From Flavobacterium sp. 123 (GTDB lineage Bacteria; Bacteroidota; Bacteroidia; Flavobacteriales; Flavobacteriaceae): a stretch of 64,000 nucleotides of DNA. The translations under genes were made by a program, and so were the position numbers. Of this stretch, positions 44,841 through 52,871 are shown in pieces. Where the stretch lies: positions 952,501 through 1,016,500 of the forward strand of contig NZ_RBXD01000001.1 in NCBI RefSeq assembly GCF_003634825.1, read 5' to 3'. Position 1 is the stretch's first letter. Each line of letters opens with the position of its first letter. The notes below the pieces were generated by a model. That model searched no databases and was not told where the DNA came from. It worked only from the letters and a program-made list of their open reading frames with translations.

Positions 44841-45419
44841 ATGTTAGAAATTGACTTTAAAGAAATCATAACCGTTGGAATGGTGCTTTTTGCCGTAATT
44901 GATATCGTAGGAACCATTCCTATTATTGTTGATTTAAGAGCCAAACATGGCCATATCGAATCTGAAAAAGCTTCTCTTGTAGCTGGATTTATCATGATTG
45001 TTTTTTTATTTATCGGTGAAGAATTTTTAAGCCTAATAGGAATCGATGTTCATTCTTTTGCTGTTGCGGGTTCATTTGTATTGTTCTTTTTAGCACTTGA
45101 AATGATTCTGGGAATTCGCCTTTACAGAGACGAAGAAGCAAATACTGCTTCTATTGTTCCGCTTGCATTTCCATTGATAGCTGGAGCAGGAACAATGACC
45201 ACTTTGCTTTCTTTACGATCACAATTTCACACCATAAATATTGTTATTGCAATTGTTCTAAATATTATTTTAGTTTACATCGTTCTAAAATCGTCTTCAA
45301 AACTCGAAAAAATGTTAGGAAAAAACGGACTTGGAGTAATTCGTAAAGCATTTGGCGTTGTTCTTCTTGCCATTGCTGTTAAATTATTTGCCGCTAATGT
45401 TAAAGGTTTGTTTGTCTAA
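44841..45419 (+). CDS. MarC family integral membrane protein
   Basis: This 192-residue inner-membrane protein has about six transmembrane helices in the MarC/UPF0056 pattern, with two related halves. Typical stretches are FFAVIDIVGTIPI-like FAVIDIVGTIPIIVDL near the N terminus, and PLAFPLIAGAGTMTTLLSL in the middle. The function of MarC proteins is not settled; the old link with multiple antibiotic resistance was withdrawn. The start is ATG 44841; the TTG at 44823 belongs to the promoter box. Confidence 0.9.
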   Translation: MLEIDFKEIITVGMVLFAVIDIVGTIPIIVDLRAKHGHIESEKASLVAGFIMIVFLFIGEEFLSLIGIDVHSFAVAGSFVLFFLALEMILGIRLYRDEEANTASIVPLAFPLIAGAGTMTTLLSLRSQFHTINIVIAIVLNIILVYIVLKSSSKLEKMLGKNGLGVIRKAFGVVLLAIAVKLFAANVKGLFV

Positions 45420-45457
45420 AATAAATTTTTATAAATTTACTGCCGATGTTATTTATA

Positions 45458-45517
45458 AATAGTTTTGATTTTTTGGAAATGCATTACATTAACTAATTTC
45501 CAGAACTATTCTTTTTT
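45458..45517 (+). terminator. Possible two-part terminator after marC
   Basis: AATAGTT (45458-45464) pairs with AACTATT (45504-45510), and inside it GGAAAT (45475-45480) pairs with ATTTCC (45496-45501). Six T residues follow. The large internal loop makes it weaker than the others here. Confidence 0.45.
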
Positions 45518-45542
45518 ATAATAAAAAACAAAAAATTATCTT

Positions 45543-45746
45543 ATGAAAATTTTCACTACCGTTTTAGTTTTTTTAGCACTTGCTTTAACTATCTTCAACA
45601 TTACATTACTTGATTTCAAAAATCCGTTACAAGGAGACAGTGTTGTTGCTCTTATTGGGGTTGCTGCTTCTTTTTGTGCTGTGCTAATTCTTTTAATTTT
45701 TAAAATGTCAAAAAAGATTGAAGAAAAAATGAACGACAAACTTTAA
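45543..45746 (+). CDS. Small two-helix membrane protein
   Basis: This 67-residue protein has two hydrophobic segments (about 3-22 and 35-55) joined by a loop, and a charged tail (MSKKIEEKMNDKL). I do not recognise a named family. The stop is 2 nt before the ATG of the flavoprotein gene, so both are made together. The pairing suggests a membrane partner for that flavoprotein, but this is inference. Confidence 0.72.
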   Translation: MKIFTTVLVFLALALTIFNITLLDFKNPLQGDSVVALIGVAASFCAVLILLIFKMSKKIEEKMNDKL

Positions 45747-45748
45747 TA

Positions 45749-46354
45749 ATGTTTGACGTTTTAATCATTGGCGGAGGTGTTTCAGGAATGTCTTGCGCAC
45801 TTGTTTTAGGTTCAGCAAAAAACAAATCCTTTGCTTCTGATAAAAAAATAGGGATTTTAACCCATCAAAAAAATTCAGCTCTTCAAGAAGCACTATTTAA
45901 CAATGCATACGGAATTGCTCCAGGCAAATTAGGTTCTGAATTATTAACAGAGAGTATTCAGCATTTGTCTACCATTTACCCTCATGTTTTACAAATCCCC
46001 AATGAAAAAGTCTTCAAAATAGAAGGCGAATATCCCCATTTTAAAGTTAGCACCAATAAAAATTCTTATACTACCAAAACTATTGTAATTGGTATTGGTT
46101 CAGCAAATACTTTTGCCATCGAAGGATTGATGCAATTTGTAGAATCACATCAAAAATCGCTACCTGAAAAACAGCGTATTCAATTACAAAACAAGGATCA
46201 TAAAGTTACCGAAGGTATTTATGCAATTGGAACATTAGCAGGCTGGAGAAGCCAACTAGCAATTGCTTCTGGAAGTGGCGCAGCCGTCGCCACAGACATT
46301 CTTACGCTATGGAATGGAGGCGTTCAGACACATGCTCACGACAGCATCCGATAA
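45749..46354 (+). CDS. Short FAD-dependent oxidoreductase, thioredoxin-reductase-like
   Basis: This 201-residue protein has an N-terminal FAD-binding Rossmann motif (GGGVSGMSCALVLGSA, about 8-23) and a C-terminal FAD motif (GIYAIGTLAGWRSQLAIASGSGAAVATDIL, about 158-188). It matches the FAD domain of the thioredoxin-reductase class. The NADPH domain that normally splits this fold is absent, and there is no CxxC pair. It may need another reductant or serve as a flavin-binding subunit. It follows the 67-residue membrane protein by 2 nt. At about two thirds of usual length it looks like a stable family form rather than a fragment, as both ends of the FAD fold are intact. Confidence 0.8.
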   Translation: MFDVLIIGGGVSGMSCALVLGSAKNKSFASDKKIGILTHQKNSALQEALFNNAYGIAPGKLGSELLTESIQHLSTIYPHVLQIPNEKVFKIEGEYPHFKVSTNKNSYTTKTIVIGIGSANTFAIEGLMQFVESHQKSLPEKQRIQLQNKDHKVTEGIYAIGTLAGWRSQLAIASGSGAAVATDILTLWNGGVQTHAHDSIR

Positions 46355-46384
46355 TTTTTCTTTGAAATTTTACAGGAATAAAAT

Positions 46385-47974
46385 TTAGTTTTTAGGATTT
46401 GAGATTTTCCCTAAAACTGTTTTTATCATAGTATCTTCTTTTAGTGAAATTTGGTAGTAATACTCTTCACCAAACAATTGTCTAGCAAATTCAGCATTGA
46501 TATACCGTTTTACCATAGCTTTGTTTTTATTGAATTTAATATCCAATCCATTTTCAAAAATATACTTTTGAAACAAATTAAAATACAAATCTGTTTTATT
46601 CATTCTATCAACAAAGTCGCCAAAAGTCACTCCTTTAAAAAGATTTCTATTTTTGTCCAGTTGTTCAAAAACAAAATGACCCACAACTCCTGATTGCATT
46701 ATATAGGCTGTAGTTTCATTACCGTGTTCTACTTCAAGAGGCACAAAAACATCCGGCACAATTCCGCCGCCGCCATATACAATTCTACCTTTTTTAGTTT
46801 TAAACTTTAAAGAATCTGTTACTTTTATACTGTCTTTTTCATACAATTCCCCATTTATAAAACGAGAATCCGATTCTTTAAAATAGCTTTCATTCCCTTT
46901 AGAATATGGTTTTTGTATCGAACGCCCTGTAGGTGTATAATATCTAGCAATGGTTAATCGTACGGCGGAACCATCTTGAAAATCCATTTCGCGCTGCACT
47001 AATCCTTTTCCAAAAGAACGACGCCCAACAATAGTTCCTCTATCATTATCCTGAATAGCTCCAGCAAGAATTTCGCTTGCCGAAGCGCTATTTTCATTTA
47101 TCAACACAAATAGTTTTCCGTTTTCAAAACTTCCTTCTCCAGTGGCAAATGTTTTATCGATTGCTCCTTTTTTATTTTTGGTAAAAACAATCAATTGCTT
47201 GTCTTTCAAAAATTCATCCGCAATAGCAATGGCTTCTTCCATGTATCCACCCCCATTATCACGCACATCCAAAACGAGCGATTGAGCTCCTTGTTTCTTT
47301 AATTTATCCAAACCTTTTTTGAATTCCTCAAAAGTAGTTTCGGCAAATCTGTTTATTTTTATGTAGCCTGTTTTAGGATTTAAGAGTAAGGCAACATCAA
47401 CACTTTTTAAGGCAATGACATCTCGCTTTACTTTTATTTTCAGTTTTTTACGTTCTGCTTTTCTGTAAACCGTAATATCAACTTCAGAACCTACTGTCCC
47501 TTTGAGTTTAGAAAACAAAGTATCATTAGGTAATTTTCGTCCAAATAATTTTGTTTTATCCGCATATAAAATTCGGTCACCCGCTTTAATTCCAGCTTTG
47601 GCCGAAGGACCATTATCAACTGGCTTTATAACAGCAACAGAATCATTGTACATATAGAAATTGATACCAATACCCACAAAATTACCTTTCATGTTTTCCG
47701 CAACTTCTGCTTGTTCTTTTGGTGGAATATAAACAGAATGCGGATCTAGTTTAGCTAAAATATTGTCAACGGTAAGATTCACAATAGAATCTGTATTGAC
47801 ATCATCGACATATTCATTATCAATAAAGTCGATGAGTTGATTCAGCTTGTTTTTCGAATTGTTTTTGGCTAAAAAATGATTGCTGTTATTGAAATTTAAC
47901 ATGCCACCAAGTAGTATTCCAACAACTAGTGAAGTTCCAATAACAATTGGTAAATATTTAAGGTTGAATTTCAT
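46385..47974 (-). CDS. C-terminal processing protease (S41, CtpA/Prc-like)
   Basis: This 529-residue envelope protease has an N-terminal membrane anchor or uncleaved signal (about 8-27), a helical region, a PDZ domain (about 85-165, with GIGINFYMYNDSVAVIKPV and AGIKAGDRILYAD), and the S41 domain. The catalytic Ser lies in NENSASASEILAGA and the Lys in RRSFGKGLVQ. A tail of about 180 residues follows. Such enzymes trim or destroy periplasmic proteins by their C termini. It overlaps the dCMP deaminase stop by one base, so the two are coupled. Confidence 0.94.
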   Translation of the reverse strand: MKFNLKYLPIVIGTSLVVGILLGGMLNFNNSNHFLAKNNSKNKLNQLIDFIDNEYVDDVNTDSIVNLTVDNILAKLDPHSVYIPPKEQAEVAENMKGNFVGIGINFYMYNDSVAVIKPVDNGPSAKAGIKAGDRILYADKTKLFGRKLPNDTLFSKLKGTVGSEVDITVYRKAERKKLKIKVKRDVIALKSVDVALLLNPKTGYIKINRFAETTFEEFKKGLDKLKKQGAQSLVLDVRDNGGGYMEEAIAIADEFLKDKQLIVFTKNKKGAIDKTFATGEGSFENGKLFVLINENSASASEILAGAIQDNDRGTIVGRRSFGKGLVQREMDFQDGSAVRLTIARYYTPTGRSIQKPYSKGNESYFKESDSRFINGELYEKDSIKVTDSLKFKTKKGRIVYGGGGIVPDVFVPLEVEHGNETTAYIMQSGVVGHFVFEQLDKNRNLFKGVTFGDFVDRMNKTDLYFNLFQKYIFENGLDIKFNKNKAMVKRYINAEFARQLFGEEYYYQISLKEDTMIKTVLGKISNPKN

Positions 47975-48405
47975 TATTCTTCTAATACCGGAATATGCTC
48001 TATTTCCACGCCTGCTTTAATCAAAAATTGAATCCCTGAATCATCACGATATCCATTATGAAAAACCACTCTTTTTATTCCTGATTGATGAATCAATTTG
48101 CTACACTCTTTACAAGGTGAAAGTGTAATATATAAAGTTGCTCCTTCACAAGATTGTGTAGATCTAGCCACTTTTAAAATTGCATTCGCCTCAGCATGCA
48201 AAACATCCCAACGTGTTAATCCCTCTTCATCCTCACAACAATTCTCAAATCCTGATGGAGTACCGTTGTATCCATCAGAAATTATCATACGATCTCGTAC
48301 TATTATTGCGCCTACTTGTTTGCGTTTGCAATAAGACAAAAAACTCCATTCTTTTGCAATTCTAAGATAGGCTTTGTCGTATTTATTTAATTTTTTTTCG
48401 TTCAT
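47974..48405 (-). CDS. dCMP deaminase (ComEB-like)
   Basis: This zinc enzyme deaminates dCMP to dUMP, feeding thymidylate synthesis. With the start at ATG 48405 it has 143 residues. The zinc and catalytic site is HAEANAI (His70, Glu72) and PCKEC (Cys98, Cys101). The substrate loop YNGTPSGFENC is typical of dCMP deaminases. A TTG at 48423 extends the frame, but ATG fits better. It lies 5 nt after the HupE-like gene and overlaps the S41 protease by one base, so the three genes form one unit. Confidence 0.93.
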   Translation of the reverse strand: MNEKKLNKYDKAYLRIAKEWSFLSYCKRKQVGAIIVRDRMIISDGYNGTPSGFENCCEDEEGLTRWDVLHAEANAILKVARSTQSCEGATLYITLSPCKECSKLIHQSGIKRVVFHNGYRDDSGIQFLIKAGVEIEHIPVLEE

Positions 48406-48410
48406 CTTAT

Positions 48411-49004
48411 TTATCTGTTCCAAATTTCACTTTCTAAAATCATTGGTAAAACCACCCCTATTATAAATGCTGACATTACTAAAGTCCAATCCCGTTTAGA
48501 AAACCTAAAAACAGTTTGAACAATATATGATAGCACAAGAACTACAAAAACCACTATAATCTGAGCAGCCTCAATTCCTAATGCAAATTCTGACAATGGT
48601 ATTAATTTTGAATTGGCACTTCCGCCAAGTATTGTTTTAAAATAGTTTGAAAAACCTAATCCATGTATAATTCCGAAAAACAATGTTATAAAAAAAACCA
48701 AATTCAAGCTTTCTTTTTTACTTGATTTTCCAGCTGTAAAAAGACTAAATAATGCTGTTACAAAAATAGTTATAGGAATCAAAAACTCAACAACATTTAC
48801 CTTTATAGCTACAATTTCATAAACCGAAAGTAGCAATGCCATAGTATGACCCACTGTAAAAAGCGTTACTAAAAGAACTATTCGTTGCCAATCTTTAAAT
48901 GTAAATGGGACAGCTAAAGCTACTAAAAATAAAACATGATCATAGGCATAAATATTCAAAACGTGTTTTAATCCAATTTGAAAGTAAATCCAAAAATCTG
49001 ACAT
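48411..49004 (-). CDS. HupE/UreJ-like membrane protein
   Basis: This 197-residue inner-membrane protein has about six helices and begins SDFWIYFQIGLKHVLNIYAYDHVLFLVAL, with the conserved His/Asp pattern of the HupE/UreJ_2 family. HGLGFS in the fourth helix region is also typical. Related HupE and UreJ proteins move nickel or cobalt, but there are no hydrogenase or urease genes here, so the metal is unknown. It is the first gene of the unit with dCMP deaminase and the S41 protease. Confidence 0.85.
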   Translation of the reverse strand: MSDFWIYFQIGLKHVLNIYAYDHVLFLVALAVPFTFKDWQRIVLLVTLFTVGHTMALLLSVYEIVAIKVNVVEFLIPITIFVTALFSLFTAGKSSKKESLNLVFFITLFFGIIHGLGFSNYFKTILGGSANSKLIPLSEFALGIEAAQIIVVFVVLVLSYIVQTVFRFSKRDWTLVMSAFIIGVVLPMILESEIWNR

Positions 49005-49183
49005 AGATTACTAATTTATTAAATTGACAATGGGGTTGTAAACTTACGATTAATTTTGAAAATGATGATTTTGGATTAACAAATCATTTGGTAAAAAACC
49101 GAAAAAAATCATATAAATTTAAAAGCCATATAGAAAGCAATTCTCAAAAAAGAAGTATCTTTATATTATAAAAACTAACTATT

Positions 49184-49615
49184 ATGTCATTTTCAGATTT
49201 ATTCGACAGCGAATTTAAACAAAGAAATAAAGGTCATTTCTCTGCCATTGTTCGCGTGGCGCTTGCTGATGGGAAATCATCCCCAGAAGAAAAAGCTTTT
49301 TTAGACAAACTGGCCACAAACCTTGAAATCATCCCTTCAGAATATGAAGAGATTTTAGAAAACCCTTTAAAATACCCTATCAATCCTCCTTATTTACATG
49401 TGGAACGATTAGAACGTTTGTATGATTTAGCAAGAATCGTTCATATTGATCATCATTTAGGAGACAAGAGAGAAAAAATGCTTTTAAAATTTGGATTAGC
49501 ATTAGGATTTACTCCTGGAAATGTAAATTACATCGTCAATAAGGCTTTAACCCTAGTGGATAAAAAAGTAGATTTAGATACTTTTATCTATGAAATGAAA
49601 AACATGAATAAATAA
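49184..49615 (+). CDS. TerB-like helical protein
   Basis: This cytoplasmic protein of 143 residues is all helical and matches the TerB/tellurite-resistance fold, with ADGKSSPEEKAFLDKLA in the first half and DHHLGDKREKMLLKFGLALGF in the second. In TerB these acidic segments bind metal ions. A tellurite role should not be assumed: many Bacteroidota carry lone TerB-like genes. A TATCTTTA box lies upstream near 49156. It is followed by a terminator shared with the converging fbp. Confidence 0.82.
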   Translation: MSFSDLFDSEFKQRNKGHFSAIVRVALADGKSSPEEKAFLDKLATNLEIIPSEYEEILENPLKYPINPPYLHVERLERLYDLARIVHIDHHLGDKREKMLLKFGLALGFTPGNVNYIVNKALTLVDKKVDLDTFIYEMKNMNK

Positions 49616-49617
49616 TT

Positions 49618-49643
49618 AAAAAGCTCCCAATTGGGAGCTTTTT
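49618..49643. terminator. Bidirectional terminator between the TerB-like gene and fbp
   Basis: A 26-bp perfect palindrome (AAAAAGCTCCCAA and its complement) fills the space between the two stops. Confidence 0.93.
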
Positions 49644-49648
49644 ACATT

Positions 49649-50668
49649 TTAATATTTGCTTAGTTTGGCAAGGCGCATAAAATCCTCCGCCTTTTCTACC
49701 ATATTTAAACTTCCACAAAAGAAAGGCGCTCGCTCATGTAATTCTGTAGGTTGTATTTCCATTATTCTATTAAATCCATCCGAAGCTTTCCCTCCTGCTT
49801 GTTCCGCAATAAATGCCATAGGATTGCATTCATACAGTAATCGCAATTTCCCTTTAGGTGCTTTTGAGCTTGTTGGATATAAATAAACCCCACCTTTTAT
49901 CATATTTCTATGAAAATCAGAAACTAAGCTTCCGATGTAACGAGACGTATAAGGCCTATCGTCCTCTTCCAGCTGGCAATATTTGATATAATCTTTTACT
50001 CCTTGCGGAAAATGCACATAATTCCCCTCATTAATGGAATAAATAGTTCCATTTTGTGGGAATTTCATATCTGGATGTGACAAGTAAAAAGTACCAATCG
50101 CAGGATTCAAAGTAAACCCATTTACACCGTGACCAGTAGTGTAAACTAACATCGTTGAAGTACCATAAATAACATATCCTGCTGCAACTTGATTAATTCC
50201 GGGTTGCAAAAAATCTTCAATTGTTACTGGAGTTCCAATAGGAGTTATCCGTCTAAAAACCGAAAAAATTGTTCCTACCGAAACATTTACATCAATGTTT
50301 GACGATCCATCTAAAGGATCCATCAAAACCACATATTTATTGTTATGGGCATTGTCTGAACCTTGCACGGTTATAAAATCATCATTCTCTTCAGAAGCAA
50401 TTCCGCATACAATTTCGCGATTAATTAAAGTTTGAATAAAAATTTCATTTGCATAGACATCTAATTTTTGTTGGTCTTCGCCTTGGATATTTTGTTCTCC
50501 TGCGGCACCTACAATATCTACTAACCCAGCTTTATTTACTTTATAATTAACCACCTTAGCGGCCAATCGGATAGAGTTAATAATTCGGGATAATTCGCCT
50601 GACGAGTATTGAAAGGCATTCTGGTTTTCGATGATAAATTCACCTAATGTTTTGTTGCGTTGTTCCAT
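49649..50668 (-). CDS. fbp: Fructose-1,6-bisphosphatase, class I
   Basis: FBPase removes the 1-phosphate of fructose 1,6-bisphosphate, the committed step of gluconeogenesis. With the start at ATG 50668 it has 339 residues ([12 protein letters not shown]). The metal site is formed by [16 protein letters not shown] and the later [20 protein letters not shown]. The length is normal. A frame extension to 50728 is AT-rich and unlike the family. It is divergent from the acetyltransferase gene. Confidence 0.96.
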   Translation of the reverse strand: MEQRNKTLGEFIIENQNAFQYSSGELSRIINSIRLAAKVVNYKVNKAGLVDIVGAAGEQNIQGEDQQKLDVYANEIFIQTLINREIVCGIASEENDDFITVQGSDNAHNNKYVVLMDPLDGSSNIDVNVSVGTIFSVFRRITPIGTPVTIEDFLQPGINQVAAGYVIYGTSTMLVYTTGHGVNGFTLNPAIGTFYLSHPDMKFPQNGTIYSINEGNYVHFPQGVKDYIKYCQLEEDDRPYTSRYIGSLVSDFHRNMIKGGVYLYPTSSKAPKGKLRLLYECNPMAFIAEQAGGKASDGFNRIMEIQPTELHERAPFFCGSLNMVEKAEDFMRLAKLSKY

Positions 50669-50757
50669 TACGAAATCGTTGTAGTTGTTTTGAGGTAACA
50701 AATATCGCTTTTTTTGTGAAAACAACATGAATACTATTTATTTAGTTTACCGTATTG

Positions 50758-50765
50758 TATATTTG
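50758..50765 (+). promoter_or_regulatory. -7 promoter box before the acetyltransferase gene
   Basis: TATATTTG matches TAnnTTTG. It lies 163 nt before the ATG at 50928, so the leader would be about 157 nt. No strong -33 box is seen. Confidence 0.5.
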
Positions 50766-50770
50766 CTTAA

Positions 50771-50927
50771 AAATTGTTGATTTTTGGCAGAAATTTGCGT
50801 TAATTTGGCCAATTCAACAATTAAAATTAAGAATTTACAAAATGAGCATTCCGCGGAGTTTGATGCAAACATCAATTTAAAGACATGCGGATTTTAGATT
50901 CTAATAAAAAACAAATAAAAACCACGT
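50771..50927 (+). promoter_or_regulatory. Structured leader of the acetyltransferase-lysC unit
   Basis: Stem 1 joins AATTGTTGA (50772-50780) to TCAACAATT (50814-50822), with TTGGC (50784-50788) and GCCAA (50808-50812) inside it. Stem 2 joins TCCGC (50850-50854) to GCGGA (50887-50891) around a hairpin TTGATG/CATCAA (50860-50875, loop CAAA). It does not match a riboswitch class I know. The fold is read by eye. Confidence 0.4.
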
Positions 50928-51407
50928 ATGAATATCAGAAAAGGAAATCCTGAAGACATGAAAGCCGTTTTAGGACTCATTCAGGAGCTGGCAGAATTTG
51001 AAAAAGAACCAAATGCTGTGCTTATAACTGTTGATGATTTAATTCGCGATGGTTTTAGCGAAACGCCTTTATTTCATGTTTTTGTAGCAGAATTAGATTC
51101 TGAAATTGTGGGAATAGCATTGTATTATTATCGTTATTCAACTTGGAAAGGAAAGACAATCCATTTAGAAGATTTAGTTGTAAAAGAAAAAATGCGCGGA
51201 ACAGGTCTAGGATATGCCTTGTATTCTGAAATTATAAAACAAGGACAAAAAGATAATGTACGAAGAATTGAATGGAATGTCCTAGATTGGAATACGCCTG
51301 CAGTTGAATTTTACGAAAAATCAGGAGCAAAAGTTCTTGACGATTGGAGAGTTGTACAAATGGACCAAGAAGCAATTAATTATTTCGTTGACAATAAGTT
51401 AAAATAA
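50928..51407 (+). CDS. GNAT N-acetyltransferase (SSAT/thialysine-type)
   Basis: This cytoplasmic enzyme of 159 residues moves acetyl from acetyl-CoA to an amine. It opens IRKGNPEDMKAVLGLIQELAEFEKEP, as in spermidine/spermine and thialysine N-acetyltransferases. The acetyl-CoA loop is KMRGTGLGYALYSEI (R/Q-x-x-G-x-G/A type), followed by WNVLDWNTPAVEFYEKSGA. The substrate may be a polyamine or a lysine analogue. It lies 65 nt before the aspartate kinase gene with no terminator between them, so a shared transcript is likely. Confidence 0.9.
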   Translation: MNIRKGNPEDMKAVLGLIQELAEFEKEPNAVLITVDDLIRDGFSETPLFHVFVAELDSEIVGIALYYYRYSTWKGKTIHLEDLVVKEKMRGTGLGYALYSEIIKQGQKDNVRRIEWNVLDWNTPAVEFYEKSGAKVLDDWRVVQMDQEAINYFVDNKLK

Positions 51408-51472
51408 AAAATAAATAAGCTTGTAGTTTCATATAAAATATGAAATCTAGAATCTGAAATCTTAATTTTAAA

Positions 51473-52726
51473 ATGAGAGTATTCAAATTTGGTGGTGCTT
51501 CTGTAAAAGATGCCGAAGGAATTAAAAACGTATATGACGTTTTGCAAAAAGTAGGTTACGAAGATGTATTATTAGTTGTTTCAGCAATGGGAAAAACTAC
51601 AAATGCACTTGAATTAGTAATAAAGAACTATTTCGAAAAATCAGCTGAATTAAATTCATCTGTTCAAGAAGTAAAAAAATACCACAATCAGATTTTGTTG
51701 GATTTATTCGAAGACGACAAAAATGCTGTTTTTGGAGCTGTGAATTCTCAGTTTTCGGACTTAGAATATTTTTTAGCACACAACAAATCACCAAATTATA
51801 ATTTTGTTTACGACCAAATTGTAAGCTATGGTGAACTTATTTCTACTACTGTTTTGAGCCATTATATGAACTATATGGGAATCAATACGCAGTGGTTAGA
51901 CGTACGTAATTTTGTAAAAACAAATGCTAACTACAGAGATGCCGAAGTAGATTGGGAATTGACACAAAAAAATATTGCGAAAAACGTAAAACGTAAAATA
52001 TTAAATATCACACAAGGATTTTTAGGTTCTGACGAAAACAACTTTACTACAACTTTAGGTCGTGAAGGTTCGGATTATACAGCGGCAATTTTTGCATATT
52101 GCTTAAATGCCGAAAGTGTAACCATCTGGAAAGACGTTCCTGGAGTTATGAATGCGGATCCTCGTTATTTTGAAAATGCGAGCTTATTGAATCAAATCTC
52201 TTATCGTGAAGCAATTGAATTAGCTTTTTATGGCGCAACGGTTATCCACCCAAAAACGTTGCAACCGTTGCAGAAAAAGGAAATTCCTTTGTACGTAAAA
52301 TCATTTATCAATCCACTATTAAAAGGAACAAGCGTTTCAAAAGGAGTTGATTTAGAACCATACTTGCCTTGTTTTATTGTAAAAAGAAACCAATTATTGA
52401 TTTCACTTTCTTCTATAGATTTTTCATTTATTATGGAAGAAAACATCAGCGAAATTTTTGCTTTGTTTCACCAATTCAAAATCAAAGTAAACTTAATTCA
52501 GAATTCTGCAATTAGTTTTTCTGTTTGTGTGGAAGATAAATTTGAAAATTTCAATGAATTAAATGCAATTCTTTCTAAGAAATTCAAAGTTGAGTTTGAT
52601 GAAAATGTAACTTTATATACCATTCGTCACTTTAATGATCAAGCGGCACAAACTGTTGAAAACAATAAAGTAGTTTTATTAAAACAAGTAAGCCGTGAAA
52701 CCATGCAAGTGGTAACCAAAGAATAG
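51473..52726 (+). CDS. lysC: Aspartate kinase
   Basis: Aspartate kinase makes aspartyl phosphate, the first step to lysine, threonine and methionine. The 417 residues have the amino-acid kinase domain (about 1-285; RVFKFGGASVKDAEGI, TLGREGSDYTAAIFA and WKDVPGVMNADPR) and a C-terminal ACT regulatory region (about 300-390). It is the single-function type, not fused to homoserine dehydrogenase. It follows the acetyltransferase and ends in a strong terminator. Feedback by an end-product amino acid is likely from the ACT region. Confidence 0.95.
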   Translation: MRVFKFGGASVKDAEGIKNVYDVLQKVGYEDVLLVVSAMGKTTNALELVIKNYFEKSAELNSSVQEVKKYHNQILLDLFEDDKNAVFGAVNSQFSDLEYFLAHNKSPNYNFVYDQIVSYGELISTTVLSHYMNYMGINTQWLDVRNFVKTNANYRDAEVDWELTQKNIAKNVKRKILNITQGFLGSDENNFTTTLGREGSDYTAAIFAYCLNAESVTIWKDVPGVMNADPRYFENASLLNQISYREAIELAFYGATVIHPKTLQPLQKKEIPLYVKSFINPLLKGTSVSKGVDLEPYLPCFIVKRNQLLISLSSIDFSFIMEENISEIFALFHQFKIKVNLIQNSAISFSVCVEDKFENFNELNAILSKKFKVEFDENVTLYTIRHFNDQAAQTVENNKVVLLKQVSRETMQVVTKE

Positions 52727-52747
52727 ATTACAAAATTTGTTACTATA

Positions 52748-52782
52748 CAAAAGGGAAGTCGATGCTATTGACTTCCCTTTTG
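52748..52782 (+). terminator. Terminator of lysC
   Basis: A 13-bp perfect stem (CAAAAGGGAAGTC, 52748-52760, with its complement 52770-52782) is followed by a T-rich stretch. Confidence 0.92.
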
Positions 52783-52841
52783 TTTACCTATCAAATTACA
52801 ATCAAAAACCTAGACTTCTCTTTTTTAACATTTATAAATAC

Positions 52842-52849
52842 TACTTTTG
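52842..52849 (+). promoter_or_regulatory. -7 promoter box of the giant outer-membrane protein gene
   Basis: TACTTTTG is a full match to TAnnTTTG, 22 nt before the ATG at 52872. Confidence 0.55.
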
Positions 52850-52871
52850 GAACTCTTGAGTTATTCTTATT

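Noticed and set aside
50669..50728. fbp start at 50728
   Set aside because: The added 20 residues are AT-rich and unlike the family; ATG 50668 gives the normal FBPase N terminus.
50771..50927. Lysine (L-box) riboswitch before the acetyltransferase and lysC
   Set aside because: The conserved L-box junction sequences are absent and the gene next to it is not lysC itself.
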